Assembly: GCF_019645855.1 (NCBI RefSeq)
Contig: NZ_CP080999.1
Coordinates: 5,255,860-5,319,859 of the forward strand
Direction of reading: 5' to 3'
DNA length: 64,000 bases
Source of the DNA: Mycobacterium malmoense
GTDB taxonomy: Bacteria; Actinomycetota; Actinomycetes; Mycobacteriales; Mycobacteriaceae
Below, piece after piece: positions 23,593-32,800 of this stretch (position 1 is its first letter; each line of letters starts with the position of its first letter). The notes beneath the pieces were generated by a model. The model was not told the DNA's origin. It saw only the letters and a program-made list of their open reading frames with translations, and did no database searches. The position numbers were made by a program, and so were the translations under genes.

Positions 23593-25130
23593 CAGTGGCG
23601 AAGCCACGTGAACAGCCCTCCCAAGGCCGCGGCCGCCGGCAGCAACACGATCATGGCCAGCACCTCAAGCCATTCCACCGTCAGCCGGATCAGCGGCCGG
23701 AACCGTGTCGCGGGCACCAAAAGCGCTGCGGCCAAACCCAATGCGGCGAAGGCGACCACCAGCGCCACCGGCCATATCAGCGCGGTCTCGAGATTTCTCG
23801 GCCCGGCGAGCGCGTACTTGACGACGCCGGCGCACACCGCCGCACATGCCCCGCACACCAGCGCGACCGCCTGGTATCTGGCGGCGAAGCCGCGGCCCTG
23901 GGTGATGAAGATGCCGACCACGAGGCCGGCCACCACCAGCGCCAGCCACGCCCAGCGACGACCCGGCGTCAGGACCCCCCACACCGCGACCGGCAGCACG
24001 GCCGACACCCCGACGCACAGGCCCGCCTGCACCGCGTTGACCAACCGCGCCGACGCGGCGATCGCGGCGCCGCGGGCGGTGATGTCGGTGAGTTCGTCGT
24101 CCTCGTCTTCGGTTTCGTTCCCGCTGACCGGGGAGACCGTGTCGACGGGCATCCCCTCGCGGCGCGCGAATAGGTCGCGTCCCGTGATCGATCCGAAGTG
24201 CGGAGGCCGCACCCGCGCCACCCAGAGCGCGATCGTCGGCGCCATCCGCACCAGCACCAGCAGACCGAACAACACGCAGATCGCCAGCACCTGTACCGAC
24301 ACCGGCCGAAACATCCGGGCGGCGGCCACCGCGGCCGCGATTCCGCACACCGTCACGACCGCGGTGGCCGCCGCCGTCTGCCACCGTTTCCGTGTCGCCA
24401 TGCTGATCGCGACGGCACCCAGGATCACCACCACGAGCCCGATCAGCGCATGGGGTGCGCCCAGCCTCCCGGGCGGCGCGCAGCCACCGGCCACGGCGAG
24501 CAAAAGCACTGTCAGCCAAGCGAATCCGCTGAACATGTCGCGCCGCTCGGGCCATCCCCAAAACACCACCACCGTCGCGACGGCGAGCAGCACACCGACA
24601 CCGCCGGCGACGGCGGCCGGGACCGGGCCGTCGGTGAACGTGCGTTCCCGCAACGTCAGGGCCACCACCACACCGACCGCCATGGCGAGCACCACGATCG
24701 CGGTGTGGGCGGCGGTCAGCGCCGTGACCGGCGCGAACATTCGATCGCCGCCGTCGCGGCCCAGCCACTTGCCCATGGCCGCCAATGCCGTCGACAACGA
24801 TTCGTACTGCGGCTCAAAGGATTCGCCGTCGACCCTGGGCACCAGCACCAACGTGTCACCGTCTTGCACGCCGAGCTCGTCGAGGCTCTTGTTGATGTCC
24901 AGGCGCACACCGTTGACCTTGTGCAGCTCGTAGCTGCCCGGCGGCAGCGCCACACCGTCGAAACCTTTGCGCTTCAGGTCGTCGCTGAGCAGCTCGACCA
25001 TGCCCTCGAAGAATCCCTCGACCGGTGTTCCCGCGGGGAATACCTGAGAGCACAGGTGTTTGTCGTAGGAAATGTTGACCGCACACCGCGCCGGGAAGGC
25101 GACCTTATGCGGCTGCAACCTCTCGGTCAC
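23592..25130 (-). CDS. eccD2: ESX-2 membrane channel component EccD2
   Basis: This 512-residue protein has an N-terminal ubiquitin-like cytosolic domain (about residues 1-100, with VNGVRLDINKSLDELGVQDG) and about eleven hydrophobic helices from residue 130 to the end. EccD forms the large transmembrane barrel of the type VII complex. An acidic loop (NETEDEDDELTD) lies in the middle. Its start overlaps the upstream MinD-like gene by 4 bases and its stop overlaps the mycP2 start. It is the Rv3887c orthologue. Confidence 0.96.
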   Translation of the reverse strand: MTERLQPHKVAFPARCAVNISYDKHLCSQVFPAGTPVEGFFEGMVELLSDDLKRKGFDGVALPPGSYELHKVNGVRLDINKSLDELGVQDGDTLVLVPRVDGESFEPQYESLSTALAAMGKWLGRDGGDRMFAPVTALTAAHTAIVVLAMAVGVVVALTLRERTFTDGPVPAAVAGGVGVLLAVATVVVFWGWPERRDMFSGFAWLTVLLLAVAGGCAPPGRLGAPHALIGLVVVILGAVAISMATRKRWQTAAATAVVTVCGIAAAVAAARMFRPVSVQVLAICVLFGLLVLVRMAPTIALWVARVRPPHFGSITGRDLFARREGMPVDTVSPVSGNETEDEDDELTDITARGAAIAASARLVNAVQAGLCVGVSAVLPVAVWGVLTPGRRWAWLALVVAGLVVGIFITQGRGFAARYQAVALVCGACAAVCAGVVKYALAGPRNLETALIWPVALVVAFAALGLAAALLVPATRFRPLIRLTVEWLEVLAMIVLLPAAAALGGLFTWLRH

Positions 25131-26155
25131 TGTTGTGCCCTCTCGGCACCGGCCTCCGGAACATATTTGTCGGCCAATCCCGCGGTAATTTCAAACAGCC
25201 GCAACCGCGACTTTTTTCTTAGCTCGTGGACCGTGTCGATGATCCCGCCCTTTGCCAGGTGCGGATCGAACGGCATCACTTCCACGGTCGCGCCGACCTT
25301 GGTGAACCGCTCGGTCAGATAGGCCAGCGCATCCTTGTCGACGGCGCTGCCGGTGTGGTTGATGATCACGGTGCTGTGCGAAACCAGCTCGTGATAGCCC
25401 TGCGCACTGAGGAAGTCGATGGCGCGCAGCACCGGCCGGGATCGGTCCGCGGTGATCCCCGAGACAAACACCAGGGTGTCGGTGTTCTCCAACACGGTCT
25501 TCATGACGGGATGTTCGAGGTCGGGGGCGGTGTCGACAACCATGACGTTGTGGGTTCGCCGCAACCGCGCCAATACCCCGGCGAACATTGCCGGCACCAA
25601 GGGCCTGGGCTGGTCCGACGTCCGGTTTCCGGCCAGCACGTCGAGCCCGACCACGTTTTGCCCCAGGTGTTCTCTGATGTCCGCGTAGCCCTGGACGTCG
25701 GTGTCGTTGATGATGGCGGTGTAGTCGCCGGGCGGCGACTCGTCGATCCGGTCGGCCAGGGTGCCGAAACCCGGAACCGCGTCGATCGCGATCACGTTTG
25801 TCGGGCGGCACTCGCGGAAGACGCCGCCGATGCACGCGGTCATCGTCGTCACACCCACGCCGCCCTTGCCGGAGACCAGGGTGATCACAAATTGCCGCCG
25901 GATATGCCGCCGAATGCGTGCCCTTAATTCACGATAATGCCGTTCGCCCGGCGATTCACCGAGATTTATCTTGTGGAACGAAATGTTATAGATGAATTTT
26001 CGCCAGCCGGAACCCGGGGGAATTTTTCGGGGGGCGGCTAAATCGGTAATACGCATAGTGTCCGATACCGAATCCCGGTGGCGCACCGCCGGCGGATCCC
26101 CCCGCCCAAGCCTCTCTTCATCAAACATATTGGGGTCATTCCAAGGGGTCGTCAC
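25127..26155 (-). CDS. ESX-2-associated MinD/ParA-like ATPase (Rv3888c-like)
   Basis: The 342-residue protein has a MinD-like domain starting near residue 90 (LVSGKGGVGVTTMTA), followed by VIAIDAVPGFGTLADRI and VMVVDTAPDLEHP. The usual P-loop lysine is replaced by Val (GGVGVTT), although the signature lysine of the deviant Walker A is kept. Nucleotide binding may therefore be weakened. It is coupled to eccD2. The protein is related to EspI and to the gene at 14520-15656. Confidence 0.92.
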   Translation of the reverse strand: MTTPWNDPNMFDEERLGRGDPPAVRHRDSVSDTMRITDLAAPRKIPPGSGWRKFIYNISFHKINLGESPGERHYRELRARIRRHIRRQFVITLVSGKGGVGVTTMTACIGGVFRECRPTNVIAIDAVPGFGTLADRIDESPPGDYTAIINDTDVQGYADIREHLGQNVVGLDVLAGNRTSDQPRPLVPAMFAGVLARLRRTHNVMVVDTAPDLEHPVMKTVLENTDTLVFVSGITADRSRPVLRAIDFLSAQGYHELVSHSTVIINHTGSAVDKDALAYLTERFTKVGATVEVMPFDPHLAKGGIIDTVHELRKKSRLRLFEITAGLADKYVPEAGAERAQQ

Positions 26156-26281
26156 GACCGCGATGCTAACACGATTGACGATAGGTCGTTTACGCGATCA
26201 CTAATCCGTGAAGTGCATTACAAGCGCGTTAGGCTTTGCTATTCCCAAGATTGGTTGTAACGGCCGGTTTAACCGCGTCCG

Positions 26282-27112
26282 TCAGACCACGCGCCGGTAG
26301 GAGTACCACTCTTCGCCCGCCGGCAGATTTCGGATGAGCCGCTGCACCGCCACGCCGATGTCGCTGCGGGAGCCCGGCGACAGGACCTGGTAACGGCGAT
26401 TGCCCGAAGTCACACCTTCGACGCATAGCCGGCCGGCCGGGGTGTCGACGATGGCCACGGCCGACTCCCCGATCGCAAGACGGGCCGTCTTCTCCGGGCC
26501 GACGCCGGCCTGTAACGCCACGATCGCCGCATACGCCGAGCGCGCCGGATCGGTGGCCATGGTGACGATCTGCAGCTGGTCGACATCCAGGCGCTGGTTG
26601 ATCAGAAACGATTTCAGGCTATCGGCGTCATGCACCGACGCCAGCAGCTCCTCGGTGTCCACGGTGACCGGCCGCAGCGGCGCCGCTTCGGCGACGCCGC
26701 ACAGCCGCTCGACTTGACCCACCACCAGCTCGGTGGCCGCGGCCTCGTCGCCGGCGGAGCCGGCCGGGTAAAGACGCACCAGATCGCCATGGCGCTCCAG
26801 GACCACCCACCAGCTGGCGAACCGGCAAATGGCCGCGCGCGTCGGCTCGCGGCCGGGCACGTTGATGTGCAGCAGCAACCCGAGGTCGCGCCGCAAGAGC
26901 ACGGTCATCCATTCCCGGATCATCGGATCGGCGTTGCCGGCCTCATCGAGCGCGCCGCACGCCGTCAGCTCGGAAACCACCGGGTGCCGCAGCGCCAGGT
27001 CGGCGGTTTCCAGCCGCGGCAGCAGCGGCCGCAAACCGAGCTCGGGGCATAGCTGCTCCACCCCGGTCACCGCTTGCAGCATCCACAGGCCGTCGATTGT
27101 CGTTGTCAGCAC
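26282..27112 (-). CDS. espG2: ESX-2 substrate chaperone EspG2
   Basis: The 276 residues equal the length of Rv3889c. EspG proteins bind PE-PPE heterodimers in the cytosol and keep them soluble for secretion; here the partner should be PE36/PPE69. The sequence shows the EspG-type pattern of N-terminal strand-rich ITVDGLWMLQAV-like opening (MLTTTIDGLWMLQAVTG) and C-terminal GNRRYQVLSPGSRSDIG. A long perfect hairpin separates it from upstream esxC. Confidence 0.93.
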   Translation of the reverse strand: MLTTTIDGLWMLQAVTGVEQLCPELGLRPLLPRLETADLALRHPVVSELTACGALDEAGNADPMIREWMTVLLRRDLGLLLHINVPGREPTRAAICRFASWWVVLERHGDLVRLYPAGSAGDEAAATELVVGQVERLCGVAEAAPLRPVTVDTEELLASVHDADSLKSFLINQRLDVDQLQIVTMATDPARSAYAAIVALQAGVGPEKTARLAIGESAVAIVDTPAGRLCVEGVTSGNRRYQVLSPGSRSDIGVAVQRLIRNLPAGEEWYSYRRVV

Positions 27113-27147
27113 GCCACTTTCACCTCAAGCGGGTCGTCGGACACCAA

Positions 27148-27181
27148 AGGTGGGGCACTCGCGGGTATCGGTGCCCCACCT
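27148..27181 (-). terminator. Perfect 11-bp hairpin between esxC and espG2 (attenuator or RNA-stability element)
   Basis: AGGTGGGGCAC (27148-27158) pairs perfectly with GTGCCCCACCT (27171-27181) around a 12-base loop. It sits 47 bases after the esxC stop and 36 bases before the espG2 start. No U-run follows on the minus strand, so it may be a partial terminator or a 3' stabiliser that raises the esxD-esxC message over the machinery genes. Confidence 0.65.
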
Positions 27182-27227
27182 CGGTCGCGGCCCGGTTGGC
27201 GCCGCCGGCGCCGCGGGTTGTGGAATT

Positions 27228-27515
27228 TCAGAACAGGCCGTGAATTTGCTGGTCGGTGCTGATCGCGGCGTCCAGCACGTGGTTGGTCGTCTGACCGTGC
27301 TGGCGCACGGTGTCGATGAGGCCCTGCAGTCCCGACAGCATTTGGTATTGAGCGTCGAAAAATCCCGTGGCGCCATGGCCGGCGAAAAACTCTTGCAGCG
27401 CATTGGTCTTGTTCGAAACGTCGGTGTGAATGGCGTGGAGTTGGCCGGCGCGGGAACCCACGTCCGACGCGAAGTCGGCGACGGCGCCGGGGTTGTAAGT
27501 GATGGGATCGTCCAT
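27228..27515 (-). CDS. esxC: WXG100-family ESX-2 substrate EsxC
   Basis: This 95-residue helical-hairpin protein matches M. tuberculosis EsxC (Rv3890c) over its length: ITYNPGAVADFASDVGSRAG, then ALQEFFAGHGATGFFDAQ at the turn and HVLDAAISTDQ near the end. The classical Trp of the WXG turn is absent, as in the orthologue. It should pair with EsxD as an exported heterodimer. The ribosome-binding site GAAAGGAA precedes the ATG. Confidence 0.95.
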   Translation of the reverse strand: MDDPITYNPGAVADFASDVGSRAGQLHAIHTDVSNKTNALQEFFAGHGATGFFDAQYQMLSGLQGLIDTVRQHGQTTNHVLDAAISTDQQIHGLF

Positions 27516-27554
27516 GGCGAAGTTCCTTTCAGGAATGAAATATCGGGAGAATCA

Positions 27555-27875
27555 CTAAACGTTTTGGGCAGCGCCGCCGAACAAGGATTGAAACGCGGTT
27601 TGCGCGTCGGCCTCGTGCCCCTCCATCAATGCCGCGGCCTGCGCCAGGCCCTCGGCCAGACGTGTGCCGCCCGTCAGGATTTTGCTCAGGTCATTCGAAA
27701 CTTCCATGGCGGTGACGTGGGAGGCGATGACGCCCCCACCGGACCAGGTCGCCGGGTTCATCACGTTTTCCTGGTTAGCCAGATAGCCCTGGGCGATCGA
27801 AAGTGCGTGCTCCATGTTCGCCTGAATGTCATGGGCGGTGCTACGCAGCAACTGCGGTGTCACCTTGATTGTCAC
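27555..27875 (-). CDS. esxD: WXG100-family ESX-2 substrate EsxD
   Basis: This 106-residue partner of EsxC (Rv3891c orthologue) has the WXG turn in NPATWSGGGVIASHV (Trp44) between two helices. Conserved segments include DIQANMEHA, GYLANQENV and AALMEGHEADAQTAF. I see no YxxxD/E export motif in EsxC or EsxD. The start has an AAGGAG site. It is 39 bases upstream of esxC and co-transcribed with it. Confidence 0.95.
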   Translation of the reverse strand: MTIKVTPQLLRSTAHDIQANMEHALSIAQGYLANQENVMNPATWSGGGVIASHVTAMEVSNDLSKILTGGTRLAEGLAQAAALMEGHEADAQTAFQSLFGGAAQNV

Positions 27876-27996
27876 TGTGATTACTCCTTATCCGATTAGG
27901 CAGGTCCCCAATTGATTCCCGTTTGGTCCCGGGGGCATGCGTCGAAGTGTATGGGCGCTATTCCGTTGTGTCGATTCACCCGTTGAGCAGGCCGTT

Positions 27997-29193
27997 TCAG
28001 GCTCTTTCGTCGACGACGCGCACGGTGGCGGGCTGCTCGGATTTGTTGTGGGATCCGCGGTGCCCGCCGGCCGCGTGGCCCACCGGCATGCCACCGATCC
28101 CGGTACCACCCGTCGTGGTCGTCGTCTGCGGGCGCACCGACTCGGCGCCCAACGCGCCGCTGGGACGCAGCCCCACCGGTCGGCCGCTGCTTACGGGCTC
28201 GAAGACGCTGACGGGACGGGTGAAGCTGGTCGCGGGCACGCCCGCGCCGCCGAGTGACGCGCCACCGCCGCCGGCCGCCCCCGGCGCCGCGGAAATCCCG
28301 CCGACCGCCGACACCGCGGAGGCCGGCGTGCCGGCGCCCGCCCCGAGTCCGGCGCCGGGGCTTGCGAACATGCCCATCATCGAGGATGCCGGCTGCAGCG
28401 CGCTCATCGGCGCCTGCATCAGTCCCGCGGGTGCTTGCAGCACCTGCGGGACGGTGCCCATCATCGACTGCACCGGCTCCATGAACTTGCCGACCTGCCC
28501 GCCCACATCCTCGCCGGCCGAGGTCGGTGCGCCGGCGCCGTTGGTGACCGAGGACACGCCCTGGTAGGCCGCGCGCATTCCGTCGCCGGCGGCGGCATCG
28601 CCCGCCGCCTGGCCGATCGCCGAGGCCGCCTCCGCCGGGGCCGCCGGCGAGGCACCCATGGCCGCCACCGGCGGGGGGATTGCCAGGCTTTCGGCCAGCC
28701 CGGCCAGAATCCCGCCGTAGCCGGCGCCGACCGCGGAGTTGTTGGGCCACATCACGCCGAAATATTCGGTGTCCAGCGAGACGATTCGCGGGGTCAGCGT
28801 CCACAGCACACTCGGATTGGCGATGTTGTCGGCCGCCGATTCGTCACGGTTGGCGTTGCACTCCGGAGCCGGACGCATGCCGGCATAGGCCGTCTGGTAC
28901 GCCGAGATTGCGGCCGCCACCACCGCCGGCTTCACGTCCACCCAGCCGGCCAACCCGTGCAGCGAGGCGTTGAGCATGGTGGCGCTGGCGGCCGAACCCG
29001 CCGACCCCGCCCCCAGCCAGCTTGCGGAGGTCACGGCGGTGTTGCTCATCGACGCGCTCGCCGAAGCGTGATGGCTGGCGCCCAAGGCGATCCACGCCGC
29101 GTGATTGGCCAACATCGTGGCCACACCGGTCCCGGTCTTGATCAGAAGATCGTTCGCTTCGGGTGGACGCGCAGCCCACCCCGGGTCAGGCAT
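27997..29193 (-). CDS. PPE69: PPE family protein PPE69 (ESX-2)
   Basis: The 398-residue protein begins MPDPGWAARPPEANDLL, with the PPE motif at residues 10-12. A helical PPE domain extends to about residue 170. The rest is Gly/Ala/Pro-rich with low complexity, ending in TVRVVDERA. It matches Rv3892c in position and size. PE36 directly upstream (9-base gap) should be its heterodimer partner and EspG2 its chaperone. Confidence 0.94.
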   Translation of the reverse strand: MPDPGWAARPPEANDLLIKTGTGVATMLANHAAWIALGASHHASASASMSNTAVTSASWLGAGSAGSAASATMLNASLHGLAGWVDVKPAVVAAAISAYQTAYAGMRPAPECNANRDESAADNIANPSVLWTLTPRIVSLDTEYFGVMWPNNSAVGAGYGGILAGLAESLAIPPPVAAMGASPAAPAEAASAIGQAAGDAAAGDGMRAAYQGVSSVTNGAGAPTSAGEDVGGQVGKFMEPVQSMMGTVPQVLQAPAGLMQAPMSALQPASSMMGMFASPGAGLGAGAGTPASAVSAVGGISAAPGAAGGGGASLGGAGVPATSFTRPVSVFEPVSSGRPVGLRPSGALGAESVRPQTTTTTGGTGIGGMPVGHAAGGHRGSHNKSEQPATVRVVDERA

Positions 29194-29202
29194 AAGCGCC
29201 GC

Positions 29203-29502
29203 TTACAGCCCTAGCGCCAAGCCGCGCGCCGCTTCGGTGGCGGTGTAGACGCACGACGCGACGCTCTGCGTCCCGGCGAACAATCCGCGCTGAAGGGAGT
29301 GCTCCTGGACCACGCCCAGGTAAGCGCCGCCGCAGGCGCTCAGCGCGGTGTTGAACAGCGCCGAGTCGGGGTCATTTCCCATCGGCGTCGTGCCGACCAG
29401 CGCCGGCGCGGCCGCCGCGGCCGCCGACTCGATTTCCGCGCTGATCGCCGATTCGGCTCCAGCCGATGCCAAGACAGCCTCTGGCTGTACGGTCCACGAC
29501 AT
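29203..29502 (-). CDS. PE36: PE family protein PE36 (ESX-2)
   Basis: This 99-residue PE protein has the PE motif at residues 7-8 (VQPEAV) and consists only of the helical-hairpin PE domain. A YxxxE export signal (YTATE, residues 86-90) is near the C-terminus. A strong GGAGGAAAT ribosome-binding site precedes the ATG. It is the Rv3893c orthologue and first gene of the PE36-PPE69-esxD-esxC group. Confidence 0.94.
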   Translation of the reverse strand: MSWTVQPEAVLASAGAESAISAEIESAAAAAAPALVGTTPMGNDPDSALFNTALSACGGAYLGVVQEHSLQRGLFAGTQSVASCVYTATEAARGLALGL

Positions 29503-29811
29503 ATTTCCTCCGAACGTTCTCGCAGTCGCATGTCCTGCGAATGATCGGCCAGTCTAATGCCTGCTAACCGATCGCGTATTCACAAGTTTTATCCGCTGGG
29601 CCCGCCGGCTTCAAATTCGTCTCGTGGTCACATTCGGGGAAGCTACACGTGCGTCGCTTGCGTACCTACTGCCACTCGCCGCGCAAAGATCGCTATTGCC
29701 ACTTCTACAACGCCTGTCGCGCCTTTGCTCAACCCCGGGATTAGCGCCATCGAATGTGAAAATGTCCGTTTTCGCAGACCTATTGCCGCGGAACGCATTC
29801 GATCGCGTGCT
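29503..29811. promoter_or_regulatory. eccC2-PE36 intergenic region, probable promoter of the substrate genes
   Basis: This 309-base gap, lower in GC than its neighbours, divides eccB2-eccC2 from the PE36-PPE69-esxDC block. A separate promoter for the secreted substrates is likely here. I see no clear -10/-35 pair or named operator, and no frame in either strand has coding character. Confidence 0.45.
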
Positions 29812-32800
29812 CTATTGCACGGCCATGGACGGCAGGCCGACCAGAATCCCCTCGACATCGGTGTCGTCGGTGACCAGCAGTCCACGCCCGGGGGGTAGCG
29901 CCTGGGCGCGAACAAACCTGTTGATCTTGTTTTGCGGATCGTTGTCCATATAGAGCTGGGCGACCTTCGCCGAGGTTTGATACCTCCACCACGGATCCAT
30001 CTGCAGCGTCGCCCAGTTGGTGCTGTTGCGCGTCGTGAAGACGTGCAAACCGATCTGCCGGGCGCGTTCCATCAGCTTCCACAGCGCCGCGCCGGCCGGC
30101 GCCGTTGCCGGGTAGCTCTGCGTTTGCGCCGGCCGCAGGTCTTGGACATCGTCGATGAGCACGAAGTGGCGCGTCCCTTCCCACGGCTTGAGCGCACGCA
30201 ACTCCTCTTGGCTCAAGCCTTTGGGAGGCAGCCGCGGCAGCAAGATGTCCTGGGCCAGTTCGGTGATCACCCGATCGATCTCGTCTTGGTCATAGGCGTA
30301 GGCGCGCACGTAGCCCGGGGCGTGCAGATCCCGTAGTCCGTGCGGGGCGGCTTTGGGATCGATGAGCGTCAGTTGCGCCTCCTCCGGGCTAAACCGGCTC
30401 ATCACCGCCTCACCGATGGCCACCAGCGACAGGCTCTTGCCGCAGCCTTGCCGGCCCAAAATCATCACGCCGGGGCTCTCCGACAGCCTGATGGGAACCG
30501 GACCCAGCTCGTGGCGCTCGCCGATCGCGAAAGCGATCGACAGGTCGTCGGCGGCATGGGCCTCCAGGATCGCCTTGAGCTCCACGCGCTCCGGCAACCG
30601 CTGCAGGACCGCGTGCTTGGTGATTCCGGCGACCTCGGCGATGCGGGCGCCGACGTCGGGGGTGTCCACCACCGTGCGGGTGGCCGGATCGACCATCGCG
30701 GGAAGGCCGACCAACAACTCGTGCAACGAGTTCGTCAGACCAAAACCGGGACGGTTCAACGTCCGACGGGCCGCCTCGCGGGACTCGATCGCGACCTCCC
30801 CCATCTGGCTCTCGCCCGGTTCGGCCAGCCGCAACTGGATTCGCGCGGTCGCGTTCTGCAGCAGCTTCTGGCGCTGCCCGTGAATCCAGCCCCCCGCGCT
30901 GCACATCACATGCACGCCATACTCGGGACCGCGGCTGCTCAACGAGATGATGCGGTCACCCAAGACCGTGTCTTTCGTGTACAGGTCGTCGTAGTCGTCG
31001 ACCACCACGAAGACGTCACCGAACGGGTCGTTGGGGTCGGTTCCCCCCAGCCCGTCGCTGCCAGCCCCGAACCGACGCTCGCGGAACCCGTCGAGATCGA
31101 TGTTGGCGCGCCGGAACGCGTCCTCGCGCGCGTCGATCAACGCGTCCATGCTGCTCAGGATGCGTTCGATGCCCTCCGTGTCCTTGGGCGACACGATGTC
31201 GGCGATGTGCGGCAGCGACCCGATCTGGGCCATCGTCGCGCCGCCGACGCAAAAGAACGTCACCCGCGACGGCGTGTACATCATTGCCGCCGAGCACATC
31301 AGCGTCATCAAAGCGGTCGTCTTGCCGCGCTGCTTGGCCCCCACCACGATGATGTTGCTGCGCAACGCATCGATGGAATGCACCACCTGCTTGGACTCTT
31401 CGGGGATGTCCATGATGCCCACCGGGAACACCAGTCCCGGGTTGCGGCCGTAGTCGACGTGCCACGGCTTGCCCCGCCACCCGATCACCAAGGCGTCGAC
31501 GGGCTCGGGGTTCTCCAACGGCTCCAACCATGGCCGGCGCGGCGCTCGGTGCGGCACCTGTTGCAGCGACTCCCGCAACACGTCCACGATCTTCTTTCTC
31601 TTGAAACCGTCTTCGTGCAAAAGGAATTCGTCGGGTTCCTCGTCCGCGGCCGAAGCGGCCTCCAGCGCCGCGGCGTCGGCCTCGTCCAACGGCTGGTACT
31701 GCCCGTTGTAGAGCCGGGGCTGCGTCAGGGTCATGTCGACGGTCCTGACCACCTCCCTTCTCTTCGGAACGACGAACGGCGCCGACAGATAGAAGCAACG
31801 GAACGGCTCCAGGTCGCGCGGGCCCACCTTCAGCAGCGCGAAACCGTTCTCTTTCGACGGCAGATGGTAGGCGGCGTCGGTACCGATCACCTCACGGCTG
31901 TCGTCGCCAGACTCGGCGCGCAGAGCGATCCGAAAGGCGATGTTGGACTTGACCTTTTGCAAAGACGACAGGTCCAGCCGTTGGCCGCCCAGCATGAAGA
32001 ACACGTTGGCGCCGCGGCCCTCCTGACCAATGTGAATGATCAGATTGATCCACTTTTCGTGGTTGGCGAACAACTCGAGATACTCGTCGACGATGACCAG
32101 CAGCACCGGCACCGGCGGCAGATCGCGCCCGGCAAGCCGGATCTCCTCATAGTCGTTGGCGTCGCGCGCACCCACCGAGGTGAAAAGCTCGTAGCGCTGC
32201 TTGATTTCACCGTCGATGACCCTGCGCATCCGCTCGGCCAGGTGCCGCTCGTCCTTACCGAGATTCGACAGCGCCGCCACCACGTGGGGGATGCCCAGGA
32301 TGTCCTGGGCCGCCGACTCGAACTTCATGTCGACGAAGATGACGTTGAACGTCTCCGGTGAATGCGTCAACGCGATCCCGTACACCAGCGACAGGAAGAA
32401 CTCCGACTTGCCCGAGCCGCTGGTGCCGATGACCACCGAGTGAAAACCGAAGCCGCCGAAGTCTTTAGCGCGGATGATGATGTTCTGCAGCTCGCCGTTG
32501 GGTTTGGAGCCCACCGGGATCTCCGCCCACCGCTCGTCGCCGCGGCCGCGCCGTTCGGCCCACAGCCGGTCGACGTCCAACTCGCGGGGGTCGCTGATTC
32601 CCAGCGAGCGCAGCAGTTCCGTCGCGCCGCTGGTCGAATCGGCGATCTCGCTGCTGGTGGTCGGCGACCACCGCGCCATCGCGCGCGCATACCGGTAAGC
32701 CCGCGGGATTGACAGCTGGTCGGCGTGGGCGAAGAACTTGCCGCCGGCCCGTAGCAGCGGCGCCGGACGCCCGTCGTCGTCCTCGACATCACCGCCGTCC

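Noticed and set aside
22036..24933. Very long plus-strand frame (965 codons) opposite mycP2 and eccD2
   Set aside because: It is antisense to two well-conserved ESX-2 genes, and its Arg/His/Gly- and Thr/Ala-rich translation matches no family.
30340..32361. Plus-strand frame of 673 codons opposite eccC2
   Set aside because: It is a codon-bias shadow of eccC2 with no recognisable domain.
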